A DNA stretch of 64,000 nt, taken from the NCBI RefSeq assembly GCF_900590885.1, contig NZ_UUON01000011.1, positions 1 to 64,000 of the forward strand. Reading direction: 5' to 3'. Each line of letters starts with the position of its first letter. The stretch's first letter is position 1. Of this stretch, positions 28,039 to 37,615 are shown one piece after another. Both the position numbers and the translations under genes were made by a program. The notes beneath the pieces were generated by a model. The model did no database searches, was not told the origin of the DNA, and was given only the letters and a program-made list of their open reading frames with translations. The stretch comes from Pseudomonas viridiflava (GTDB taxonomy: Bacteria > Pseudomonadota > Gammaproteobacteria > Pseudomonadales > Pseudomonadaceae).

Positions 28039-29352
28039 TCAGCGTTTGGGCAGTTCAATCAGCACTTTCAACCCACCCAACTCACTCTCCTGCAACTGCA
28101 ACACCCCGCCCCACACCTCGACGATATCCCGCACGATCCCCAGCCCCAGGCCATGGCCGTCAATCTGTTCATCCAGGCGAGCGCCACGGCTGAACACTTG
28201 GTCGCGCTGGGTTTCCGGGATGCCGGGGCCGTCGTCTTCCACCGCCAGCACGTAGCTTTTTTGCGCCTCACTGACCGTCAAACGCACTTCGGCGTCCGCC
28301 CATTTGCAGGCGTTGTCCAGCAGGTTGCCGAGCAGTTCCAGCAAGTCTTCACGGTCCCAGGGCAGGTGCAGGCCCGGGGCGACGTGGTAGCTCAGGTCGA
28401 GGTGCTCGCCGTGGATCATGTTCAGTGTCGCCAGCAGGCCGGGCAGTTCTTTTTCACAGTCGAACAAGGCTCCGGGCAAGGTTTCGCCGGCCAGGCGCGC
28501 GCGGTTGAGTTCGCGGTTGAGGCGTCGCTGCACCTGCTCCAGCTGGTCACGCAGCAGTTTGCTCAGCTCGGGGTGATCCTTGAGCGCCTCGCTGGAGGCG
28601 GCACTCAACAGCACTGCCAACGGGGTCTTGAGGGCGTGACCAAGGTTGCCGAGGGCGTTGCGCGAACGCTTGAGACTGTCTTCGGTATGCGCCAGCAGGT
28701 GGTTGATCTGCGCCACCAGCGGCTCCAGTTCCAGGGGCACCTGGGTATCGAGTTGCGAGCGCTGGCCTTGTTGCAGCTGGGCGATCTGTTCGCGCGCGGT
28801 TTCCAGCGGGCGCAGGGCCCGGCGCACAGTCACCCGTTGCAGAACCAACACCAGCAGCAACGCCACCACCCCCAGCACCAGGCCGATTCGCCGCATCAGG
28901 CGAAAGCTTTCCCGCACGGGGGTGTAGTCCTGGGCCACGCTGATGGAAATTCGTTGGCCGAAACGCTTGTAGTCCGAACGCAGCACCAGCAGTTGCTGGC
29001 CCTCCGGCCCCAGTTGCAGGTTGCCCTTGAGCCCGGCCTCGGGCAGTTGGGGCAGTTCCTGGTCCCACAATGAACGGGAGCGCCAGTGCGTGTCGGCAAA
29101 ATCAATACGAAAGTAATGCCCGGAAAACGGCCGTTGATAGGCCGGCGACAAACGCTGCTCATCCAGTTGCACACCATTGGGCCCGCGCACCAGCGCCACC
29201 AGCAGGTTTTCGGCATCGTTGCGCAGCCCGGCTTCCAGGTAACGCTGCAAACCGGCCTCGAACAACCACAGGCTGGTTTGCGCCAGCACCACGCCGACCA
29301 CCACCATCACGCTGATCAGGCCCAGGCTCAGGCGCCGCTGAATCGACTTCAT
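28039..29352 (-). CDS. Sensor histidine kinase (PhoQ-like)
   Basis: A 437-residue membrane kinase. TM1 spans about residues 9-31, the periplasmic sensor about 32-152, TM2 about 156-172, then HAMP, the dimerisation helix with phospho-acceptor His239 in [10 protein letters not shown], and the ATPase domain ([35 protein letters not shown]). The sensor and the H-box variant HALKTPL resemble PhoQ-type kinases that sense divalent cations or cationic peptides. Partner of the overlapping response regulator. Last gene of a four-gene operon starting with two PepSY proteins. Confidence 0.92.
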   Translation of the reverse strand: MKSIQRRLSLGLISVMVVVGVVLAQTSLWLFEAGLQRYLEAGLRNDAENLLVALVRGPNGVQLDEQRLSPAYQRPFSGHYFRIDFADTHWRSRSLWDQELPQLPEAGLKGNLQLGPEGQQLLVLRSDYKRFGQRISISVAQDYTPVRESFRLMRRIGLVLGVVALLLVLVLQRVTVRRALRPLETAREQIAQLQQGQRSQLDTQVPLELEPLVAQINHLLAHTEDSLKRSRNALGNLGHALKTPLAVLLSAASSEALKDHPELSKLLRDQLEQVQRRLNRELNRARLAGETLPGALFDCEKELPGLLATLNMIHGEHLDLSYHVAPGLHLPWDREDLLELLGNLLDNACKWADAEVRLTVSEAQKSYVLAVEDDGPGIPETQRDQVFSRGARLDEQIDGHGLGLGIVRDIVEVWGGVLQLQESELGGLKVLIELPKR

Positions 29353-30017
29353 GCAGGGCTGGCGCCAAACAGGTAACCCTGGCCGCGCCGGGTTTCGATC
29401 ACGCTGCGGCCGAGCTTGCGGCGCAGGTGGTTGACGTGCACTTCCAACACGTTGGAATCGCGCTCGGTCTCGCCGTCATACAGGTGCTCGGCCAGGTGGC
29501 TTTTCGAGAGGATCTGTTCGGGATGCAACATGAAATAGCGCAACAGGCGGAATTCGGCGGCGGTCAGCTGGATCTCGTCGCCATCGCGCAGCACGCATTG
29601 GCGGCCTTCATCCAGATGCAGGCCGGCGGCCTGCAAGGTGGGCTGGTTGGCCTGGCCATGGGAACGGCGCAACAGCGCCTGGATACGCAGGTAAAGCTCT
29701 TCGGGGTGAAAGGGTTTGCTCAGGTAGTCGTCGGCGCCGGCCTTGAGCCCTTCGATGCGCTCGGCCCAGGAATCGCGGGCGGTGAGCACCAGCACCGGCG
29801 TGGCCAGCGCGGCCGCGCGCCATTGCGCCAGCACCTCAAGCCCGGGCAGGCCGGGCAGGCCGAGGTCGAGGATGATCAGGTCATAGGGCTCGCTGCGGCC
29901 CTGGTACGCGGCGTCGCGCCCATCGGCCAGCCAATCGACGGCATAGCCCTGGCGCTGCAGGCCGGCCAGCAGCTCATCGGCCAGGGGTACGTTATCTTCC
30001 ACCAGGAGCAGGCGCAT
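29349..30017 (-). CDS. OmpR/PhoB-family response regulator
   Basis: A 222-residue regulator. The receiver domain has phospho-acceptor Asp51 ([10 protein letters not shown]), acidic Glu7-Asp8 and Lys101 (DYLSKPFHP). The C-terminal winged helix contains [19 protein letters not shown] and the recognition region [16 protein letters not shown]. Closest in pattern to PmrA/QseB/PhoP-type regulators. Overlaps the kinase gene by 4 bp and shares one base with the PepSY gene upstream, so all are made as one unit. Confidence 0.94.
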   Translation of the reverse strand: MRLLLVEDNVPLADELLAGLQRQGYAVDWLADGRDAAYQGRSEPYDLIILDLGLPGLPGLEVLAQWRAAALATPVLVLTARDSWAERIEGLKAGADDYLSKPFHPEELYLRIQALLRRSHGQANQPTLQAAGLHLDEGRQCVLRDGDEIQLTAAEFRLLRYFMLHPEQILSKSHLAEHLYDGETERDSNVLEVHVNHLRRKLGRSVIETRRGQGYLFGASPA

Positions 30018-30328
30018 CAGTCTTCCTCGTCTTTGATCAGCGCACCGGAGGTGGCGTCGAGCTTGATCTCGCGCACCACGCCCTCGGTGGTTACCAGTTC
30101 CACTTCGTAGGCGTATTGGCCGTGTTTCTTTTCCAGCTCCGCCTCCAGCAGCCGCGAGCCCGGGTAGCGTGCCATGGCCTGCTGCAAGAGTTGCTCGAGC
30201 GGCAGGATAACCCCCTGCTGGCGCAGCGCCAGGGCTTCATCCTGGTTGAGGTCGCGGGCCGCCAGGCTTGAGCAAAACACCATAAGCAACAACAGTGCTC
30301 GGCTGCCGGCGCGTAAATTTACCTTCAT
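30017..30328 (-). CDS. Exported PepSY-domain protein 2
   Basis: A 103-residue protein with a signal peptide ([15 protein letters not shown]) and one PepSY domain ending [25 protein letters not shown], followed by an acidic tail. PepSY domains occur in protease propeptides and in periplasmic proteins that may modulate proteases or sensors. It shares one base with the regulator gene downstream and one with the other PepSY gene upstream. Context suggests it feeds signals to the kinase encoded two genes away. Confidence 0.85.
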   Translation of the reverse strand: MKVNLRAGSRALLLLMVFCSSLAARDLNQDEALALRQQGVILPLEQLLQQAMARYPGSRLLEAELEKKHGQYAYEVELVTTEGVVREIKLDATSGALIKDEED

Positions 30329-30630
30329 TACGTATCCTGATGATTCTTGAGAACCTGCCCGGAGAGCGCGTCCAATTCAACATCCCATTCAATGCCGTTG
30401 GCATCTTGCAGTTCGACTTCATACACATACTTGCCATAGGCCTCATCCAGGTCGGTATCTTGCAGCGTCGAACCGGGATGCAGGGCCAGGGCCGTGGCTT
30501 CGAGTTGATCGAAAGCCACAATAGTAACAGTGGCGGGCACGGTCAGCGGTTTGTCGGGGCCCACCGCTGCCGCCTGGGTTGCCGTAAAGGCGATGATAGC
30601 GGCGGCGACCAGAGCTGTGAGGCGCTTCAT
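30328..30630 (-). CDS. Exported PepSY-domain protein 1
   Basis: A 100-residue protein with a clear signal peptide (MKRLTALVAAAIIAFTATQA, cleaved near AAA-VG) and a PepSY domain with YEVELQDANGIEWDVELDAL. It is the first gene of the PepSY-PepSY-regulator-kinase operon and a paralogue of the next gene, probably from tandem duplication. Periplasmic; no catalytic residues. Confidence 0.85.
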   Translation of the reverse strand: MKRLTALVAAAIIAFTATQAAAVGPDKPLTVPATVTIVAFDQLEATALALHPGSTLQDTDLDEAYGKYVYEVELQDANGIEWDVELDALSGQVLKNHQDT

Positions 30631-30788
30631 GAAAAGTCTCCGTTACACAATATTTTTCCTACGCCGGCACGGTACCCCCTGCAACTTAACTGAAACTGAA
30701 TTGCCACCATGGCAATTCCGGGCCAGCTGTTTATTTCACTCTCGGCGAGATTTCCTATAATGCCCCGCTCGCTTCAACGGAGACCGGC

Positions 30789-31868
30789 ATGACAGCCATT
30801 CACATCAAGTTCCCGGCCCTGACCCTCAAGGCCGGTAAACGCGCGTTCACCCGCATCCGCGATCAGGGCCTGGCGCCTGCCGACGTCGGCATCCTCCCCG
30901 GTGCGGCCGGCGGGCCCAAGGCGCTGGGGATCCAGGGCCTGGACCTGGCGTTGTTCGGCGACTGGCTGCCGCGCGCGCCACGGGAACGCGCATTGATCGG
31001 TGCGTCCATCGGCTCCTGGCGGTTTGCCAGCGCCTGCCTGCCCGACCCGGTGCAAGGCCTGCTGGACCTCGGCCGCCTGTACAACGAACAGCGTTTTGCC
31101 AAAGGCGTGACCATGGCCGAGGTCAGCCAGAGCTGCCAGCGCATGCTCGACGACCTGCTGGCCGGGCGCGATGCGCGGGTGCTGGACAACCCCGACTACC
31201 GCCTGAACATCATGGTGGTCAAAAGCCACGGCCTGCTCGCCGATGACCACCGAGGGCGGCTGGGGCTGGGGCTGTCGTCGGTGATTGCCGACAACCTGCG
31301 CGGCCGGGCGCGGCTGGCGCGGCATTTCGAGCGGCTGATCGTCCACGACCCGCGCCAGGCGCCGCCGCTGCATGCACTCACGGATTTCCCCTCGCGCTTC
31401 CTCAGCCTGGACCTCGGCAACCTGCGCCAGGCGCTGCTGGCCTCGGGCTCGATCCCCATGGTGATGCAAGGCGTGCGCGACCTGCCCGGTGCCGGCGCCG
31501 GCACCTACCGCGACGGCGGCCTGCTGGACTATCACCTCGACCTGCCCTACCACGGCAACGACATCGTGCTGTACCCGCACTTCACCGACCGGGTCATCCC
31601 CGGCTGGTTCGACAAGGGCCTGCCGTGGCGGCGCAGCAGTCAACAGGGCCTGCAGGATGTGTTGCTGCTCGCGCCGTCCCGGGATTACCTGGCCTGCCTG
31701 CCACACGGCAAGCTGCCGGACCGCAGCGACTTCAAGCGCTTCATGGGCGACGACGCGAGCCGCAACAAATACTGGCAAACCGCAATGAGCGAGAGCCGGC
31801 GGCTGGGCGATGAGTTTCTGCAACTGGCCGATAACGGTGGGCTCGGCGAGCGCCTGCAAGCCCTCTGA
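30789..31868 (+). CDS. Patatin-like phospholipase family protein
   Basis: A 359-residue protein with the patatin Ser-Asp dyad layout. It has a glycine-rich oxyanion segment (LPGAAGGPKALG), the nucleophile elbow GASIGSW (Ser73) and the Asp in TYRDGGLLDYH. Patatins cleave acyl chains from phospholipids. No signal peptide, so it is probably cytoplasmic or peripheral to the membrane; it lacks the beta-barrel of PlpD-type secreted patatins. Monocistronic with a start close to a Shine-Dalgarno-like GGAGA. Confidence 0.88.
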   Translation: MTAIHIKFPALTLKAGKRAFTRIRDQGLAPADVGILPGAAGGPKALGIQGLDLALFGDWLPRAPRERALIGASIGSWRFASACLPDPVQGLLDLGRLYNEQRFAKGVTMAEVSQSCQRMLDDLLAGRDARVLDNPDYRLNIMVVKSHGLLADDHRGRLGLGLSSVIADNLRGRARLARHFERLIVHDPRQAPPLHALTDFPSRFLSLDLGNLRQALLASGSIPMVMQGVRDLPGAGAGTYRDGGLLDYHLDLPYHGNDIVLYPHFTDRVIPGWFDKGLPWRRSSQQGLQDVLLLAPSRDYLACLPHGKLPDRSDFKRFMGDDASRNKYWQTAMSESRRLGDEFLQLADNGGLGERLQAL

Positions 31869-31943
31869 CCCAGCGGTATGCGCGCAGAGGGATCAAGCTG
31901 TTAAACTCGCCGCCTGCCAGATACTGACCGAGCTGAAAATACT

Positions 31944-32300
31944 GTGGAAATCTTCAAGGAATTTACATTCGAATCCGCCCACCGCCTGCCCCACGTGCCG
32001 GAAGGCCACAAATGCGGGCGCCTGCATGGGCATTCGTTCAAGGTGGCGATCCACCTGAGCGGCGACCTCGACCCCCATACCGGCTGGATTCGCGACTTCT
32101 CGGAGATCAAGGCGATTTTCAAGCCGCTCTACGAACGCCTCGACCACAACTACCTCAACGACATCCCCGGCCTGGAAAACCCTACCAGCGAAGTACTGGC
32201 CAAGTGGATCTGGAACGAGTTGAAACCCCTGCTGCCGGAACTCAGTGCGATCCGCATCCATGAGACCTGCACCAGCGGCTGCATCTATCGCGGCGAGTAA
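31944..32300 (+). CDS. queD: 6-carboxy-5,6,7,8-tetrahydropterin synthase
   Basis: A 118-residue enzyme converting 7,8-dihydroneopterin triphosphate to 6-carboxytetrahydropterin, the second step to queuosine and other deazapurines. Zinc ligands His13 (ESAHRLP), His28 and His30 (RLHGHSF), catalytic Cys24 (KCGRLHGH), and the C-terminal [13 protein letters not shown] are all present. GTG start at 31944; no better ATG nearby. The terminator at 32312 ends the transcript. Confidence 0.95.
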   Translation: MEIFKEFTFESAHRLPHVPEGHKCGRLHGHSFKVAIHLSGDLDPHTGWIRDFSEIKAIFKPLYERLDHNYLNDIPGLENPTSEVLAKWIWNELKPLLPELSAIRIHETCTSGCIYRGE

Positions 32301-32311
32301 GCCTTTGATGT

Positions 32312-32340
32312 GAAAAAACCACCCTTGCGGTGGTTTTTTT
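32312..32340 (+). terminator. Rho-independent terminator of queD
   Basis: The stem AAAAAACCACC / GGTGGTTTTTT with a short CTTGC loop and a T7 run, starting 11 bp past the queD stop. Confidence 0.92.
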
Positions 32341-32447
32341 GTGCCCGTGCGACTGATCCAGTTTGTATCACCGCTGCACCGCTTTCGTGCCCGACTGGGC
32401 ACGGCGGACAGCCCTTCCTGCATTTCTCCCCGATTTGGCTATACATA

Positions 32448-32464
32448 CTGTGCACCGCGCACAG
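32448..32464. promoter_or_regulatory. Possible operator upstream of codB
   Basis: An inverted repeat CTGTGC-N5-GCACAG about 85 bp before the codB start, next to an AT-rich stretch (TTTGGCTATACATACT) that could hold a -10. Unknown regulator; function is inference. Confidence 0.3.
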
Positions 32465-32547
32465 TGCCGAGCGTGCGCGCTTCACTGCGATCGATTTGGC
32501 ACGCGCGGTGCAACAGGCCTGCGTCACTCATTCAGGGAGCAAGGCAC

Positions 32548-33816
32548 ATGACGCAGCAAGAACCGGGCAACGACTACCCCCTCAGCGAAGTCCCGATGCA
32601 TGCGCGCAAGGGCCTGGCATCGACCGCCATGGTGCTGTTGGGCTTCACGTTTTTTACCGCGACCATGTTTGCCGGCGGCAAGCTGGGAGTGGCGTTCAGT
32701 TTCACCGAGATGCTCGGCGTGGTGGCCTTGGGTAACCTTCTGCTGGGCATCTACGCCGCCGGCCTGGGTTACATCGCCTTCAAGAGCGGCTTGAACTCGG
32801 TGTTGATGGGGCGCTTTTGCTTTGGCGAAGTGGGCAGCAAGCTCAGTGACTTGATCCTCGGCTTCACCCAGATCGGCTGGTACGCCTGGGGCACCGCCAC
32901 CGCCGCGGTGGTGCTCGGCAAGTATTTCGAACTGAGCCAAGGCAGCGTGCTGGCCCTGATGGTGCTGTTCGGCCTGGTGTTTTGCGCCACGGCCTACGTG
33001 GGCTATCGCGGGCTGGAGATTCTCTCCTACATCGCCGTGCCGGCCATGGGCATCCTGCTGTTTGTGTCGATGTGGGTGGCCACGGTGAAAGTCGGCGGGC
33101 TCGACGGCTTGCTGGCGGTGGTGCCGAGCGGCGAGCTGGATTTGTCCACAGCGATCACCCTGGTGTTCGGCACCTTTGTCAGCGGCGCGACCCAGGCCAC
33201 CAACTGGACGCGGTTTTCGCGCTCGGCCAAGGTGGCAGTGCTGGCCAGCCTGATCGGCTTCTTTATCGGCAATGGCCTGATGGTGCTGATCGGCGCGTAT
33301 GGCGCCATCGTCTATCAGCAACCCGACGTGGTGGAAGTGTTGCTGCTGCAAGGCTTCGCCATGGCGGCGATGGCCATGCTGCTGCTGAATATCTGGAGCA
33401 CCCAAGACAATACGATCTACAACTTCGCCGTGGCCGGTTGCAACCTGTTGCGCACCCGGCGCCGCAAGACCGTGACCCTGGCCGGCGCGGTCATCGGCAC
33501 CCTGCTCGCCTTGCTCGGCATGTACGACATGCTGGTGCCCTACCTGATTCTGCTGGGCACCGTGATTCCGCCGATTGGCGGGGTGATCATGGCGGACTTC
33601 TTCTACCGCTATCGCGGCCGATACCCGCGCCTGGCGGATGCACGCCTGCCGGCCTTCAACTGGCCGGGGCTGGTGGCGTATGCCGTGGGCACCGTGCTGG
33701 CGTTCAACTCGCCGTGGGTCGCGCCGTTGGTGGGGATTGTTGTCGCGTCGCTGACCTACATCGCGCTCACCGCCCTGCTACGGGTTCGCGCGCCGTTGGC
33801 TGACGCACGGGCATGA
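32548..33816 (+). CDS. codB: Cytosine permease
   Basis: A 422-residue NCS1-family transporter with 12 helices. It has the early motif STAMVLLGFTFFTATMFAGG, then GFTQIGWYAWGTATAAVV, FVSGATQATNWTRF and LNIWSTQDNTIYNFAVAG, matching CodB. Imports cytosine for the deaminase encoded just downstream. AAGG before ATG 32548 fixes the start; a longer upstream frame has no helices. Its stop overlaps a small gene (ATGA), then codA. Confidence 0.94.
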   Translation: MTQQEPGNDYPLSEVPMHARKGLASTAMVLLGFTFFTATMFAGGKLGVAFSFTEMLGVVALGNLLLGIYAAGLGYIAFKSGLNSVLMGRFCFGEVGSKLSDLILGFTQIGWYAWGTATAAVVLGKYFELSQGSVLALMVLFGLVFCATAYVGYRGLEILSYIAVPAMGILLFVSMWVATVKVGGLDGLLAVVPSGELDLSTAITLVFGTFVSGATQATNWTRFSRSAKVAVLASLIGFFIGNGLMVLIGAYGAIVYQQPDVVEVLLLQGFAMAAMAMLLLNIWSTQDNTIYNFAVAGCNLLRTRRRKTVTLAGAVIGTLLALLGMYDMLVPYLILLGTVIPPIGGVIMADFFYRYRGRYPRLADARLPAFNWPGLVAYAVGTVLAFNSPWVAPLVGIVVASLTYIALTALLRVRAPLADARA

Positions 33817-34004
33817 GTCTGAGGCCGACCCTGGACGTCGGGTTCCACGAGAATGGTAACCTGATGACTGCCGCCCAGCGCCTGGCTCTGCACCGCACGC
33901 ACCGCATCCAGCGTATGGAAGCCCTGTGCGGGCTGCGGCTGGAAAATTCTTATGACCGCCTGGACATCAGCATCGCGCTGATGATCTGGCGGCAGTCTGC
34001 CTGA
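33813..34004 (+). CDS. Small hypothetical protein inside the codBA operon
   Basis: A 63-residue frame whose ATG overlaps the codB stop (ATGA), so translation would be coupled; a second ATG at 33864 gives 46 residues. The C-terminal part is a predicted helix pair (AQRLALHRTHRIQRMEALCG, then DRLDISIALMIWRQ). No domain recognised. The 4-bp coupling and the 28-bp gap to codA suggest a real gene of the operon, possibly a small partner of the deaminase or transporter, but no direct evidence. Confidence 0.5.
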   Translation: MSLRPTLDVGFHENGNLMTAAQRLALHRTHRIQRMEALCGLRLENSYDRLDISIALMIWRQSA

Positions 34005-34032
34005 ACTGTTTTTAGCCAAGAGGAACTTGCCC

Positions 34033-35268
34033 ATGCACATCATCAACGCCCGCCTGCGCGACCGTGAAGGCCTGCATGATCTGCACCTGGAACACGGCCG
34101 GATCGCCAGCATCACCCCACAAAACACAGTACCGGCTGTGGGCCCCCATGACCTCGACGCCGCCGGCAACCTGGTGACCCCGCCTTTTGTCGAACCGCAT
34201 ATCCACCTCGACGCCACCCTCACGGCCGGCGAGCCGCGCTGGAACATGAGCGGCACGCTGTTCGAGGGCATCGAGTGCTGGGGCGAACGCAAGGCCACCA
34301 TCACCAGGGAAGACACCAAGACCCGCGCCAAAAAGACCATCCAGGCCCTCGCCGCCCATGGCATCCAGCACGTGCGCACCCACGTCGACGTCACCGACCC
34401 GGACCTCACCGCGCTCAAGGCCATGCTCGAAGTGCGCGAAGAAAGCGCGCACCTGATCGACCTGCAAATCGTCGCGTTTCCTCAGGAGGGCATTGAGTCG
34501 TACCGCAATGGCCGCGAGCTGATGGAGGAAGCCATTCGCCTGGGCGCCGACGTGATCGGCGGCATTCCGCACTTTGAATACACCCGTGACCAGGGCGTAA
34601 GTTCGGTGAAGTTCCTGATGGACCTGGCCGAACGCACCGGCTGCCTGGTGGACGTGCACTGCGACGAAACCGACGACCCGCACTCGCGCTTTCTCGAGGT
34701 GCTCGCCGAAGAAGCCCGCAGCCGCGACATGGGCGCGCGCGTCACCGCCAGCCACACCACGGCCATGGGCTCCTACGACAATGCCTACTGCGCCAAACTG
34801 TTTCGCCTGTTGGGGCACTCCGGGATCAGCTTCGTCTCCTGCCCCACCGAAAGCATTCACCTGCAGGGCCGCTTCGACAGTTTCCCGAAACGCCGTGGCG
34901 TAACCCGCGTAAACGAACTGCTCGAAGCCGGCATGAACGTGTGCTTCGGCCAGGACTCCATCGTCGACCCCTGGTACCCCCTGGGCAACGGCAACATCCT
35001 GCGTGTACTGGAAGCCGGCCTGCACATCTGCCATATGCTCGGCTACCGCAACCTGCAAAGCGCCCTCGACCTGGTCACCGACAACAGCGCCAAGGCCATG
35101 GCCCTGGGCGACCGCTACGGGCTGGAACCGGGGCGGCCGGCCAACCTGTTGATCCTCTCGGCCGACAGCGACTATGAAGTGATCCGCAGCCAGGGCCTGC
35201 CGCTGTACTCGATCCGTAATGGCAAGGTATTGATGAAGCGCCAGCCGGCGCAGGTGGAGTTTGTTTAA
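34033..35268 (+). CDS. codA: Cytosine deaminase
   Basis: A 411-residue amidohydrolase that converts cytosine to uracil and ammonia for pyrimidine salvage. Metal ligands lie in FVEPHIHLDAT (His56, His58), LVDVHCDETDDP and ASHTTAMGS, and CFGQDSIVDPWYPLGNG carries the catalytic Asp region of CodA. AGAGGAA upstream supports ATG 34033. Third gene of codB-small gene-codA; a REP palindrome begins right after the stop. Confidence 0.95.
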   Translation: MHIINARLRDREGLHDLHLEHGRIASITPQNTVPAVGPHDLDAAGNLVTPPFVEPHIHLDATLTAGEPRWNMSGTLFEGIECWGERKATITREDTKTRAKKTIQALAAHGIQHVRTHVDVTDPDLTALKAMLEVREESAHLIDLQIVAFPQEGIESYRNGRELMEEAIRLGADVIGGIPHFEYTRDQGVSSVKFLMDLAERTGCLVDVHCDETDDPHSRFLEVLAEEARSRDMGARVTASHTTAMGSYDNAYCAKLFRLLGHSGISFVSCPTESIHLQGRFDSFPKRRGVTRVNELLEAGMNVCFGQDSIVDPWYPLGNGNILRVLEAGLHICHMLGYRNLQSALDLVTDNSAKAMALGDRYGLEPGRPANLLILSADSDYEVIRSQGLPLYSIRNGKVLMKRQPAQVEFV

Positions 35269-35302
35269 AAATGTGGGAGGGGGCTTGCCCCCTCCCACAT
35301 TT
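35269..35302. repeat. REP palindrome between convergent genes
   Basis: A second complete REP hairpin, identical in its core to the one at 27998, directly behind the codA stop and 11 bp before the end of the DapF-like gene on the other strand. Confidence 0.9.
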
Positions 35303-35312
35303 GAATGGGTTT

Positions 35313-36272
35313 TCAGTCACAGACCCGCGCCGTGCCAAACAGGCTGACGCTAACCAAGGTGTCAGCCTGTTCCTGCAAACGCACCGGCGCCGTCCCACCC
35401 GGCATCACCACTGCGACTTCGCCGCTCTCAACCCACCCCGCCCGCCATGCCGCACAGGCCACTGCACTGGCGCTGGTACCCGAAGACGCCGTAGGCCCCT
35501 CGCCCCGCTCGAACACCCGCGCAATCACCCGATTGCCGGGCTGGCGCGCTGCCCATTGCAAATTCACCCCGGCGACACAGGGCCGCCCCGCTCCCGCAGG
35601 CGGCGCGAAGGCAATCGCCCTCAACCGCTCGAACAAGGCGGGCTGCTGCATGTGCAGGTTGTCCGGCAATGCCGACACCTGCTCCACCAAGGTCACGCAA
35701 TGCGGGTTGCCCACTCGCACAAACTGGCTGTGCGCCCACTGCGGGTTGATCGCCGCCAGCTCGCTCACGTGGTGCCCAACCCCCTGCGCGCCCACGGCGG
35801 ACGGCCCGAATGCAGGCACGCCCAGCTCCAGCCAGAACCCGGTCACCTGTTCATACTCTGCAGGGGTCACCCTTGTGACCACCGGTGAAACCGCATCGGT
35901 TTTGTCGTGATGTACGCGCAATTCGGCGGCGTCGGTCATCAAGCCCTGGTCGGTGAGCGCCTGGGCAAAGATCGTCAAGCCGTTGCCACTGCGCTCGGCC
36001 AGCGATCCATCGGTATTGACGATCAGCAGGTCAAACGGCGGCGCAGCCTGGAACGGCCCGACCAGCAACCCGTCGCAACGGTGGGCCTTGGCGTCTGCAG
36101 GACGTGGCGTCGAACCCCACGTGCATTCGGAGTCGATGGCCGTGGCAGCCCACACCGTGCGCGTGCTTGCCGCCTGGGCGGCACCGTCGGGCAGCGCAAT
36201 GCCCCGCGCGCGTAAAAAGGCCGGGCTGACCACCCCGTAGATATTGCCGCGCGCGTCATAAAACTGGGTCAT
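35313..36272 (-). CDS. Diaminopimelate epimerase-like protein, both catalytic Cys replaced by Ser
   Basis: A 319-residue protein of the DapF fold. The two active-site blocks are recognisable but altered: NTDGSLAERSGNG (DapF has the pattern AE-x-CGNG, so Ser95 replaces Cys) and GPTASSGTSASA (DapF has ACGTG, so Ser264 replaces the second Cys). DapF needs the two cysteines as acid/base pair for amino acid epimerisation. With two serines the classical reaction is doubtful. The genuine dapF is presumably elsewhere. Divergent from the MFS gene at 36455. ATG 36272 was chosen from AGGGA upstream. Confidence 0.82.
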   Translation of the reverse strand: MTQFYDARGNIYGVVSPAFLRARGIALPDGAAQAASTRTVWAATAIDSECTWGSTPRPADAKAHRCDGLLVGPFQAAPPFDLLIVNTDGSLAERSGNGLTIFAQALTDQGLMTDAAELRVHHDKTDAVSPVVTRVTPAEYEQVTGFWLELGVPAFGPSAVGAQGVGHHVSELAAINPQWAHSQFVRVGNPHCVTLVEQVSALPDNLHMQQPALFERLRAIAFAPPAGAGRPCVAGVNLQWAARQPGNRVIARVFERGEGPTASSGTSASAVACAAWRAGWVESGEVAVVMPGGTAPVRLQEQADTLVSVSLFGTARVCD

Positions 36273-36454
36273 AGCGCAGCGTCCCTGAAAGTTTTCATCG
36301 GCGATTCCGTCTGGTTTCCTACACACATGCCAAGCAGCGTATTACAGAACGCAGCGTCTGCCATCCCAAGGGAACCCGGCTCGCGCCCCAAGGCCTGATG
36401 TGCAAGGATGTCACGCCGGACATCGTTCGTTGAACGCAAAACCAAGGATTTTTC

Positions 36455-37606
36455 ATGACTGCCATCCCCACTTCTGCCCCCGTGGTTCCCGGGCGGCTGG
36501 AGCAAATGTCGACCCGCATCGCCTTTTTCATCGCCGGTTTCGGTATCGCCGCCTGGGCCCCTCTGGTGCCGTACGCCAAGGCGCGTGCAGACCTGAGTGA
36601 AGGCACCCTGGGCCTGTTGCTGTTGTGCCTGGGGGTGGGGTCGATCATCGCCATGCCCGTAGCAGGGGCGTTGGCCTCGCGCTTTGGCTGCCGCCGGGTG
36701 CTCAGCGCCGGCACGATCATGATCTGCCTGGCCCTGCCGCTGCTGGCCACGGTCAGTTCAATCCCCTTGCTGATGGCCGGTTTGTTCCTGTTCGGCGCCG
36801 GCCTGGGCACGGTGGATTCCACGGTCAATTTGCAGGCGGTGATCGTCGAGCGGGCCAGCGGAAAAACCATGATGTCGGGCTTTCATGGGCTGTTCAGCCT
36901 GGGCGGGATTGTCGGTGCGGCGGGGGTTTCCGGGCTGTTGGCGCTGGGCCTGTCGCCGTTGCAGGCGACCCTGGTGGTCATCGTCATCACCCTGGCGGCC
37001 TTGCTCAAGGCCGCCCCGCACCTGCTGCCTTACGGCAGTGAGAGCTCGGGGCCGGCATTTGCGATTCCCCATGGCGTGGTGCTGTTTATCGGCTGCCTGT
37101 GTTTTATCGTGTTCCTGGCCGAAGGCGCGGTGCTGGACTGGAGTGCGGTGTTCCTCAGCGCCGAGCGTGGCCTGGACGAAGCCTACGCCGGCCTGGGTTA
37201 CGCCGCGTTCGCCCTGACCATGACCGCCGGGCGCCTGACCGGTGACGCCATCGTGCGGCGCCTGGGCGCCACCCGTGTGATCGTGATCGGCGGCGCGCTG
37301 GCCACCGCTGGCATGTTGCTGGCAACCCTGTTTCCTGCCTGGGAAACCGCGCTGCTGGGTTATGCGCTGGTGGGCGCCGGCTGTTCGAATATCGTGCCAG
37401 TGCTGTACAGCGCCGTGGGCAAGCAAACGGTCATGCCGGAGCATATTGCCGTGCCGGCCATTACCACCCTGGGTTACGCCGGCATTCTGGCCGGCCCCGC
37501 CGTCATCGGGTTTATCGCCCATGGCAGCAGCCTGAGCACCGCCTTTGTGCTGGTCGCCGTGTTGCTGGCGGCGGTGGCGGTGAGTGGCAAGATCCTCAAG
37601 GTGTAA
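36455..37606 (+). CDS. MFS transporter (YbjJ-like)
   Basis: A 383-residue transporter with 12 helices. The loop between helices 2 and 3 reads AGALASRFGCRRVLS, and the family segment GFHGLFSLGGIVGAAG follows helix 5. It resembles YbjJ-type MFS proteins of unknown substrate. Divergent from the DapF-like gene with a shared 180-bp upstream region. Ends 9 bp from the type III-like gene on the other strand. Confidence 0.86.
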   Translation: MTAIPTSAPVVPGRLEQMSTRIAFFIAGFGIAAWAPLVPYAKARADLSEGTLGLLLLCLGVGSIIAMPVAGALASRFGCRRVLSAGTIMICLALPLLATVSSIPLLMAGLFLFGAGLGTVDSTVNLQAVIVERASGKTMMSGFHGLFSLGGIVGAAGVSGLLALGLSPLQATLVVIVITLAALLKAAPHLLPYGSESSGPAFAIPHGVVLFIGCLCFIVFLAEGAVLDWSAVFLSAERGLDEAYAGLGYAAFALTMTAGRLTGDAIVRRLGATRVIVIGGALATAGMLLATLFPAWETALLGYALVGAGCSNIVPVLYSAVGKQTVMPEHIAVPAITTLGYAGILAGPAVIGFIAHGSSLSTAFVLVAVLLAAVAVSGKILKV

Positions 37607-37615
37607 ACCTGCGCT

